Origin: Deltaproteobacteria bacterium
Lineage (GTDB): Bacteria; Myxococcota_A; UBA9042
Direction: 5' to 3'
Assembly (NCBI GenBank): GCA_016875335.1
Contig: VGRO01000001.1
Span: 62,001-126,000, forward strand
Length of the DNA: 64,000 bases
Below the pieces are notes generated by a model, which was not told the DNA's origin, searched no databases, and saw nothing but the letters and a program-made list of their open reading frames with translations. A program made the translations under genes and the position numbers. Positions within the stretch are counted from its first letter, which is position 1. Every line of letters starts with the position of its first letter. Positions 58,412 to 64,000 of this stretch are shown piece by piece.

Positions 58412-59473
58412 CTAGCTGGACGCCGGCGAGAGGTCCAGGTCCACAGGCATCTGGACGCCCGCGATGGGTTCGATGACCTTGGTGCGCGCCACAACGTCGC
58501 TGACGACCACTGCGGCGCTGACGCCCTCGATTGCCGCGTCGGTCGTGACCATGATGCGGTGCTCGAGCGCCGGACCCACTAGCGCCCGGACATCGTCCGG
58601 CGTGGCGAACTCGCGCCCGCTCAGCAGCGCCCACGCTTTGGCAAGCCGCAAAAGCGCGAGGCTGGCGCGCGGGCTCGCGCCCAAGGCCACCCGCGGATGC
58701 TGGCGCGTGGCTTGCACGAGGCGGACGATGTAGCCCATCAGCCGCTCTTCGACGTGCACCGCGTCCACGACCGAGGCGAATTCGAGCAGTTCGTCGACAT
58801 CGGCAACGGCGCGCAACTGCGCCACTGGTCGGTCGTAGGTCTGCAGCATCCGCACCTCATCGGCCGCTGTCGGGTAGTCCAGGCGGATCCGCACCAGAAA
58901 GCGGTCGATTTGCGCCTCGGGCAGCAGGTACACCCCCTCCTGTTCGACCGGATTCTGCGTCGCCAACACCAGGAACGGTTCGGGCAGGGCCTGGGTGTGG
59001 CCCTCAATGGTCACCTGACGCTCCTGCATGGCTTCGAGCAGCGCGCTCTGCGTTTTCGCTGGCGCACGGTTGATTTCGTCTGCGAGCACCAGTTGCGCGA
59101 AGAGGGGCCCGCGCCGCAGCTCAAACTCGTGGATTTTCTGGTTGAACACGAACGTACCGGTGATGTCTGCGGGCAGCAGGTCTGGCGTGAACTGGATACG
59201 CCTGAACTGGCACCCGAGCGACGTGGCGATGGCCTTGGCGAGCGTGGTCTTGGCGAGGCCCGGCACGCCTTCGAGCAGCACATGGCCGCGGGCCAGCAGC
59301 GACGCGAGCAGGACGGTCACGACCTGGGGATTGCCGATGTACACACGCCCCACTTCGGCCAGCACCCGATCGCGCAACGCGCCGGCGCGAGCGAGGCGGG
59401 CGTGATCAAGCAGGGCCGTCGCGATCCCTGCGCTCGGCGTGCTGCCGGCGCTGTCAGCGGGTGGGGTCATCAT
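58412..59473 (-). CDS. MoxR-family AAA+ ATPase
   Basis: A 353-residue AAA+ protein: Walker A EGVPGLAKTTLAKA (68-81), Walker B LVLADEINRAPAKTQSALLEAM, sensor 1 LATQNPVEQEGVYLLPEAQIDRF, sensor 2 in GASPRASLALLRLAKAWAL. These are diagnostic of MoxR. MoxR chaperones help assemble or activate VWA and DUF58 proteins. Its start overlaps the upstream gene's end by 20 bases. Confidence 0.93.
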   Translation of the reverse strand: MMTPPADSAGSTPSAGIATALLDHARLARAGALRDRVLAEVGRVYIGNPQVVTVLLASLLARGHVLLEGVPGLAKTTLAKAIATSLGCQFRRIQFTPDLLPADITGTFVFNQKIHEFELRRGPLFAQLVLADEINRAPAKTQSALLEAMQERQVTIEGHTQALPEPFLVLATQNPVEQEGVYLLPEAQIDRFLVRIRLDYPTAADEVRMLQTYDRPVAQLRAVADVDELLEFASVVDAVHVEERLMGYIVRLVQATRQHPRVALGASPRASLALLRLAKAWALLSGREFATPDDVRALVGPALEHRIMVTTDAAIEGVSAAVVVSDVVARTKVIEPIAGVQMPVDLDLSPASS

Positions 59474-60911
59474 CGGCCTCCTGGCGCGCGGACGACGGTG
59501 TCGTCTCGGGGGGTAGGTGCGGATGGGCGCCGGTGGTGCGCTGCACGGTGTGGCGCAAGAGGGTCTCGGCCCATTCGACTTCGGCAGCTAGTTGGCCGAA
59601 TTGTTGGCGCGACACCATCGGCGCGTGATCTTGCGCCAAACGCTGCAAGTCGTTCAACACGTGACGGAGGCGCTTGCCGGCCTGAGGCGACCATCGACCG
59701 CCTCTCACCAGACCGTCGACCAAGACGTCGTCGCGTCTCCAAGAGCCCGACCGCCGCTGTGGGGCGCCGGCCAGGCGGGCGCGGTCGGCGGCCAGGCCCG
59801 GCTCCACGCGCTCGAGCAACCGTTCGAGCTGGTTGGCCAGTAGTTGCGCCGGCTTGCGGTAGTCGGCCATTGGCTCGCCCAGCCATGCCCGCAGCTTCTG
59901 CGACAGTGCGCTCGTGTGCCGCGGCAACTCTGCGCGCGGGGGCAACATGGCCGGCAGCGCCTGGGCGCGGCGCACCGCCGGCAACCCGATGGCCAGCAGC
60001 AATGCCGCAAGTAGGCCTGGCGCAACCAGTTTGCCTCGGAGCAGCCCAGCGAGGTCGCCGAGCAACGCACTGAGCCAGTCCAGACCGGCTCGCCAGCCGG
60101 CGCGATCGTCGGGCACATCCGCAAATGCCCCGCGGGCCCCGCGAAGGTTCACAACCACGTGCACCTGGCAGGGTCGGTCCTCGACGCAGTAGTACCGCAA
60201 CAGGTTGGCCGCGAATTGGCGATTGTCGTACACCCGCGCCACCATCTGGTTGATCAATACGCTCGAGTCCGCGAGTGCGAGCACCCGGCCGCGCCCGCGT
60301 GCCGCCTCCATCAGCCATGCCGTTCGCGGTGTACCGTCAAACGCACCCCAGATCGCGGTTGACGCACCCGCCATCGGTTGCACCGCAGCCGGATGGTTGA
60401 GCACCACGCCGTTCTTGACGTTGTGCCCCAAGAATTGCGCGGGCGTATAGGCGCTTTTCGGTCCAGTCCATTGCTTTGCCGTCTCGACCGCATGCGGGTC
60501 GGCTGCAACCTGGACGACGGGCAACTCCCGGTTGCGGTCATAGTGCGCCGCTGCCGGGCCCGGCTGGTCGAGCCACTCGATCCCGAACGGCGCCACCCAC
60601 TGGCGGCCCGCGCGGAAATCGTCGGCAACGATCAACCGACCGCCAGACGCAAGAAAGGACTTGAGTTCCACCAGGTTTTTGGCGTCCGGGCCCGCTTCGG
60701 GCGCCAGCAGCAGCACGACCGAATGGCGATCCAAGCTGGCGAAGTCCAACTCGTTTGCGGCCTGCAGGGTGACGTCGATGGTCTGCGCCGCGGCCAACAG
60801 TCCGGCGAGCCCGTTCCATTCGTGCGAGTCGGCCGCAAAGTCCACCCCGGCATGCGCACTGCCGGAGACGCACACGCAGAGCAGCCCGAACGCGGCAACC
60901 CAGCGATTCAC
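59454..60911 (-). CDS. DUF4350-like exported membrane protein
   Basis: A 485-residue protein from GTG 60911 (VNRWVAAFGLLCVCVSGSAHA, a signal peptide). The N-terminal half is Rossmann-like: SVVLLLAPEAGPDAKNLVELKSFLASGGRLIVADD, then GRGRVLALADSSVLINQMVAR with YDNRQFAANLLRY. This is the DUF4350 pattern often encoded with MoxR and DUF58. A membrane helix at about 305-325 (LVAPGLLAALLLAIGLPAV) precedes a cytoplasmic C-terminal helical part. It overlaps both neighbours (4 and 20 bases). The role is probably in the same membrane complex; this is inferred from the conserved gene set. Confidence 0.75.
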   Translation of the reverse strand: MNRWVAAFGLLCVCVSGSAHAGVDFAADSHEWNGLAGLLAAAQTIDVTLQAANELDFASLDRHSVVLLLAPEAGPDAKNLVELKSFLASGGRLIVADDFRAGRQWVAPFGIEWLDQPGPAAAHYDRNRELPVVQVAADPHAVETAKQWTGPKSAYTPAQFLGHNVKNGVVLNHPAAVQPMAGASTAIWGAFDGTPRTAWLMEAARGRGRVLALADSSVLINQMVARVYDNRQFAANLLRYYCVEDRPCQVHVVVNLRGARGAFADVPDDRAGWRAGLDWLSALLGDLAGLLRGKLVAPGLLAALLLAIGLPAVRRAQALPAMLPPRAELPRHTSALSQKLRAWLGEPMADYRKPAQLLANQLERLLERVEPGLAADRARLAGAPQRRSGSWRRDDVLVDGLVRGGRWSPQAGKRLRHVLNDLQRLAQDHAPMVSRQQFGQLAAEVEWAETLLRHTVQRTTGAHPHLPPETTPSSARQEADDDPTR

Positions 60912-62608
60912 CGATTGGCCTCCTCGACCTTGGCAACGGCCCGCCGCACTTCGCCAACCTGCTCGCTGCCGGTGCCGCGGCCGTACAGGGCCCGCTCGAC
61001 GGTGCGCACGGCCTCGCGGATCTCGACTCGGCCCCGCCGCAGGTGCGCGACCCATCGCGGTTCGACTTTGCGCGGCGTCTCGCGCGACCAGTCCATGGGC
61101 GTTCCGGTGTGGCCGTGCAGCGCACGCGCAAACGTCCCGCGCACGACGGCCCGGCACGAATGGGGCAAGAGCGTGCAGCCATCCAGACGGCCCCAGTGCG
61201 GCATATCGAAGCTCAGGTGAAGGGCCTCGTGCTCCTCGGCCGTGACGCTCAACTGATAGCGACCTGGCGCGAGAGCCTCTGCGAGCAACTGCCCGTCGTC
61301 GCCCGCCAAGATCGCGAGGCCGCCGCCCGGAGACGTCAACACGCCGCGACACGGCAACGGCCGGCCCAGCTCGCCGTGCACCACCTTGGCCCGCAAGACA
61401 AAGCACGGCACGCCGCGCTCGCGGCCCTCGATCATGGTCGTCGTGGCCAGCCCTGCCTGTTCCGCAGTCTGCTGCAACTGCGCGCTGCGCGCCCGCCGCC
61501 GCGACTGCCAGAACCGCCATGCAACCCACGCAACGGCCACCGCCAGCGCTGCGCGGCTGAGCCATTCGATCCATCCGGCCGGTCGCGCCGCCGCCACCCG
61601 CACGATGGGGCTGAAACCCGGCTCCGTCCAAGGCCGATTGGCGGTGGCACGCGCCACCAACTGCACTTCGAGCATGTGGCCAAACGCGGTGAGCGCATCC
61701 GCATGCAGCACCGCAGCGAACCGGCCCCCGGGGCCGGAAACCAGCGTCCCCACCTCCCTGCGCTCGGCGAAAAGCTGCACGACGGCGTCGGACAGGCCCG
61801 CAGTCGCCGTGGCCTCGTGCAAGGTCACCTGACCATCGAGGCACCAGTCGCCGCCGCCGCACACCCCGCCGCCATCGCTCGGACTAGCCGAGAGCGTGAC
61901 GGTCACGGCGGCAAGCAGTTCGAACGTCCAATTGGCCTCGGCCGCGTTGCGGGTCGCAGACGGTTCCAAGATGGCCGTGGCGCGATGCGGACCCGCCCGC
62001 CGCAGCGCATGGATGGGCAGCGCCGCACGGGCCACTCCCTGCGCGTCGGTGCGCAGGTGCAAGACCGGCTGACCGTCAAGCGCAAGCAGTATCGGCACGT
62101 TGGGCAGCGGCAAGCCGGAGACCGTGGCGACGACGGTCGCCGTCCACGCGTCGGCCAGCACCGACCACCAGCGCTGTGGCTGCACCACGGCCAGCCGCGG
62201 CTGGTCGCGCGCAAGATCCACCGTCACCTCAGCCGTCGCCTCGCCGTGCAAGGGGCCGCCCATGAAGCTTGCATTGGCGTGGTAGAGTTCGGCCTCGCCG
62301 ATTTCGACGCGCGAAAACCTGGCTGAATACCGCCCAAGTGCGTCGGTGCGCACCGGTTGGCCCAACCGGCCGCCGCGTTCGGTCGCCAGCGCGACGACCA
62401 AGCTTGCCTCTGGCACCGGTTGGCCGCGCTGGTCCCGCAGTTCTCCAGCCACGACCAGGACCGCCTGCTCGGCCGACAACTGCGCGGTCAGAACGGTGCG
62501 GGCGCGCACCTGGATGCGGATGGCGTGGGCGGCTGGGACGACCCCTTGCGCCGCGGCCAGTCCCAAGACGAACATGCCACAGGTCAGTTGCGAGGTGCCG
62601 CGGGTCAT
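60908..62608 (-). CDS. Exported multi-domain protein with Ig-like/carboxypeptidase-regulatory domains
   Basis: A 566-residue protein from ATG 62608 (signal peptide TRGTSQLTCGMFVLGLAAAQG, cleavage near AHA). Several beta-sandwich domains of the CarboxypepD-regulatory/Ig type follow: GELRDQRGQPVPEASLVVAL with DALGRYSARF, SGLPLPNVPILLAL with DAQGVARAALP, and ELGRPLPCRGVLTSP with the lid LAEALAPGRYQLSV. A membrane helix (about 380-395, LSRAALAVAVAWVAWRFW) separates the extracytoplasmic part from a smaller cytoplasmic part. It is the first gene of the MoxR operon. The longer upstream frame (to 62692) begins inside element copy 20 and is rejected. Confidence 0.7.
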   Translation of the reverse strand: MTRGTSQLTCGMFVLGLAAAQGVVPAAHAIRIQVRARTVLTAQLSAEQAVLVVAGELRDQRGQPVPEASLVVALATERGGRLGQPVRTDALGRYSARFSRVEIGEAELYHANASFMGGPLHGEATAEVTVDLARDQPRLAVVQPQRWWSVLADAWTATVVATVSGLPLPNVPILLALDGQPVLHLRTDAQGVARAALPIHALRRAGPHRATAILEPSATRNAAEANWTFELLAAVTVTLSASPSDGGGVCGGGDWCLDGQVTLHEATATAGLSDAVVQLFAERREVGTLVSGPGGRFAAVLHADALTAFGHMLEVQLVARATANRPWTEPGFSPIVRVAAARPAGWIEWLSRAALAVAVAWVAWRFWQSRRRARSAQLQQTAEQAGLATTTMIEGRERGVPCFVLRAKVVHGELGRPLPCRGVLTSPGGGLAILAGDDGQLLAEALAPGRYQLSVTAEEHEALHLSFDMPHWGRLDGCTLLPHSCRAVVRGTFARALHGHTGTPMDWSRETPRKVEPRWVAHLRRGRVEIREAVRTVERALYGRGTGSEQVGEVRRAVAKVEEANR

Positions 62609-62682
62609 CGCTTCCTGATTGCCCGGCATGGGCGCGGGTAGTTTGGCGGTTTTGCCGGCGTGGGGAAAGCGGCGTATTTCGA

Positions 62683-62722
62683 TCCCCCCCATTGTTCAGA
62701 CGCTTGAAATGGTGGATGAATC
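62683..62722 (-). repeat. Dispersed element, copy 20
   Basis: Seven C (62684-62690), ATTGTTCAG, ACGCTTGAAATGGTGGATGA. Unlike most copies the C-run points to a gene's 5' end (62608). Confidence 0.88.
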
Positions 62723-62838
62723 TGCGGAAGCTGTGATCGCGGCGAAACCGGCAGGGAACCCGCCTGGATTCGCTGGCGGGTCCAAGCCCGATGGGCCACG
62801 CCGTGGCCACGCGAGCCCTGCAAAAGTGAGCTAACTAC

Positions 62839-62915
62839 TGGCGCGCCCAAGAGGATTCGAACCTCTGCCCCTCGGCTTAGAAGGCCGATGCTCTATCCAA
62901 CTGAGCTATGGGCGC
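62839..62915 (-). tRNA. tRNA-Arg (anticodon TCT)
   Basis: Cloverleaf visible on the minus strand: acceptor GCGCCCA (62915-62909) pairs with TGGGCGC (62849-62843), the D arm is AGCTCAGTTGGATAGAGC, the anticodon arm is TCGGC-CTTCTAA-GCCGA with TCT, the T arm is GAGGTTCGAATCCTC, discriminator G. The CCA end is encoded (62841-62839). Confidence 0.95.
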
Positions 62916-62931
62916 GTATCACCGGCCGCGG

Positions 62932-63777
62932 CTACTCGTCCGTCGCTCTCAGTGCCGGGTCGTGCAAGGCCGCGTTGAGCGCTCGCATCGCTGCAATTTC
63001 TGGCAGGTGGGCCACGCTTTGCGGCCCGAACCGGTCCGCCCGGCTCGCCGTGGCCGAAGCCAGCGCCAGGGCCACCGCCAGGGCCGCCAGCGTTCCACCG
63101 ACGAACTTGCGTTTGGACTCCGCCTCGCTCAGGGCTTGTGCGGTTTCCATGTCGCAGGTCAAGCAATACCGCACCACGGCGGCCGAGGCGGCTGCGGTCC
63201 CCAACGCCACCCAGAAGGCGCCGCTCGACAGCCAGCCCAGCGGATCGCGCAATGCGGCGGCAAAGAAGCTGGCGTCGATGGGTTTCTTGTCGATGGCGGC
63301 CATCACCAAGCTGGCCATGCGCAAAAGCGTCGCCAGCATCCACATCGCGGCCAGCATCAAGCTCGCGCTGCGCGTGACGTCGGCGGTCGGCGTGACCGGG
63401 GGGGCGCCGGTAAGCGACATGGCCCGCAGCGTGGTGGTGACGGCGTGGGCAATTGCCAGGTCGCCGACCGCGGCCAGGACCAACTCCTCGTTTCCTGCGC
63501 GTCCCAGGTCGCCGCGCGCCACCACGATGAGCAGGCGCCATGCCAGCAGGATGCCTGCGGCCAGCAGCGCCCACCCGCTCGGCAGCAGCAGTTGTGCTGT
63601 GCGCACGAAGGCACTCGGCGAGGCCTTGAGGGGCACCCACAGCGCCGAGGAGGTATGGGCGACCTTGCGCCGCTTGGGCGCGGGCTCTGCGGGCACCTGC
63701 GTCGAGATGACCTCGATCCGCGGCAAGGGCGCGTTCGCGTCGTCGGCGGGCTGCGGGTCGGGCTCTGCGGAGAACAC
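62932..63777 (-). CDS. Membrane protein of unknown function
   Basis: A 281-residue protein from GTG 63777, supported by GTGGAG just upstream. A Pro/Ala-rich cytoplasmic start (VFSAEPDPQPADDANAPL) is followed by about five hydrophobic segments: SGWALLAAGILLAWRLLIVVA, LVLAAVGDLAIAHAVTTTL, ASLMLAAMWMLATLLRMASLVMA, AFWVALGTAAASAAVVRYC and TLAALAVALALASATA. A possible metal-binding CLTCDME follows the fourth. The family is not recognised. It lies between the tRNA and the cysteine synthase gene, 29 bases after the latter. Confidence 0.65.
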   Translation of the reverse strand: MFSAEPDPQPADDANAPLPRIEVISTQVPAEPAPKRRKVAHTSSALWVPLKASPSAFVRTAQLLLPSGWALLAAGILLAWRLLIVVARGDLGRAGNEELVLAAVGDLAIAHAVTTTLRAMSLTGAPPVTPTADVTRSASLMLAAMWMLATLLRMASLVMAAIDKKPIDASFFAAALRDPLGWLSSGAFWVALGTAAASAAVVRYCLTCDMETAQALSEAESKRKFVGGTLAALAVALALASATASRADRFGPQSVAHLPEIAAMRALNAALHDPALRATDE

Positions 63778-63806
63778 GGCGACTCCACGGGGGCGGCGAG
63801 CGCCGG

Positions 63807-64000
63807 CTATTGGTCCCACAGGCGCGTCGAGAAATACCGCTCGCCAATGTCGCACAGCATGGTCACGACCACGCCGGATTCGCCGCGCCTGGACAGATCA
63901 CTGGCCACCCGCAGCGCCGACGCTACGCACACGCCCGACGATTGGCCCGCGAAAAGGCCCGCGCGGGCAAGATCCTGGCTCACCTGCCACGCCTTGTCCT
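63807..64000 (-). CDS. Cysteine synthase family (CysK/CysM) C-terminus, cut by the window edge
   Basis: The frame enters from the right edge and ends at TAG 63807. The 63 visible residues match the C-terminal end of the PLP-dependent cysteine-synthase/cystathionine-beta-synthase family: ARAGLFAGQSSGVCVASAL (the glycine/serine turn near the cofactor phosphate) and VVTMLCDIGERYFSTRLW, the signature of the final strand and helix. CysK, CysM and CBS-like members cannot be told apart from this piece. Confidence 0.88.
   Translation of the reverse strand, partial: DKAWQVSQDLARAGLFAGQSSGVCVASALRVASDLSRRGESGVVVTMLCDIGERYFSTRLWDQ

Noticed and set aside
2952..62722. Elements as LexA operators of the Myxococcus type, which also end GTTCAG
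   Set aside because: Only the GTTCAG half agrees; the left half is a C-run that does not fit. Most copies lie downstream of genes, and no SOS genes are near them.
2952..62722. Elements as intrinsic terminators
   Set aside because: The dyad is short and is followed by A/T-mixed sequence on one side and G or C runs on the other, not by a T-run. A C-rich Rho-loading role for the C-run strand remains open.

Overview
The window is GC-rich, about 99% of its genes are tightly packed, and many genes start with GTG and overlap the upstream stop as GTGA or ATGA. The gene content is typical of Myxococcota, Bradymonadota or another former Deltaproteobacteria lineage: Ser/Thr kinases with zinc ribbons, cysteine-rich secreted lipoproteins, Lcl/DUF1566 proteins, and paired MoxR and DUF58 genes. 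That placement is an inference from gene content; no rRNA is present. The only RNA gene seen is a tRNA-Arg(TCT) at 62839-62915.

Layout. 1-6539 (minus): an FHA-domain protein cut by the window edge, a spermidine-synthase-like membrane protein, and an Mla/MCE lipid-transport operon whose ATPase has lost its catalytic motifs. 6688-16587: a DUF2270 membrane protein; a kinase-TPR-Lcl-Lcl operon on the minus strand; a frameshifted secreted protein with a P-domain; and a lipoprotein joining two cytochrome c domains to a rhodanese. 16603-22558 (minus): two large lipoproteins and a GST. 22914-28437 (minus): a seven-gene operon matching the PlsC/ACP/ACP/COG4648/AMP-ligase-dehydratase/GT2/LpxL half of aryl-polyene-type clusters, with no ketosynthase. 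28654-31005: 2-oxoacid dehydrogenase E1-beta and E2. 31124-34826 (minus): two alternating ABC permease/ATPase pairs. 34905-43031: a lipoprotein, epmA, rpsT behind a strong promoter, an outer-membrane barrel, a zinc-ribbon protein and dnaB.

43373-51293 (minus) is the most unusual operon. Its five genes encode a coiled-coil membrane protein, a membrane-anchored helicase-like ATPase with a DUF1998-type cysteine cluster, a pseudokinase, a VKOR-thioredoxin fusion and a small protein of unknown function. It is divergent from a zinc-ribbon membrane protein followed by an unrecognised membrane protein and an ABC ATPase. 55280-62608 holds an MFS permease gene broken by an in-frame amber codon, then a DUF58/MoxR/DUF4350-like operon. 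The window ends with the tRNA, a membrane protein and the C-terminus of a cysteine synthase.

The most striking non-coding feature is a short dispersed element, core CCCCCCATTGTTCAG followed by a TTCA-N6-TGAA dyad. I count 20 copies plus one degenerate copy, nearly all between genes. Every gene-free gap longer than 300 bases (2851-3248, 7390-7737, 14889-15249, 22559-22913, 43032-43372, 54919-55279) holds at least one, often 2-5 copies. The C-run usually faces the 3' end of a gene. Two genes (43373-43945 and 55280-56650) end inside a copy.
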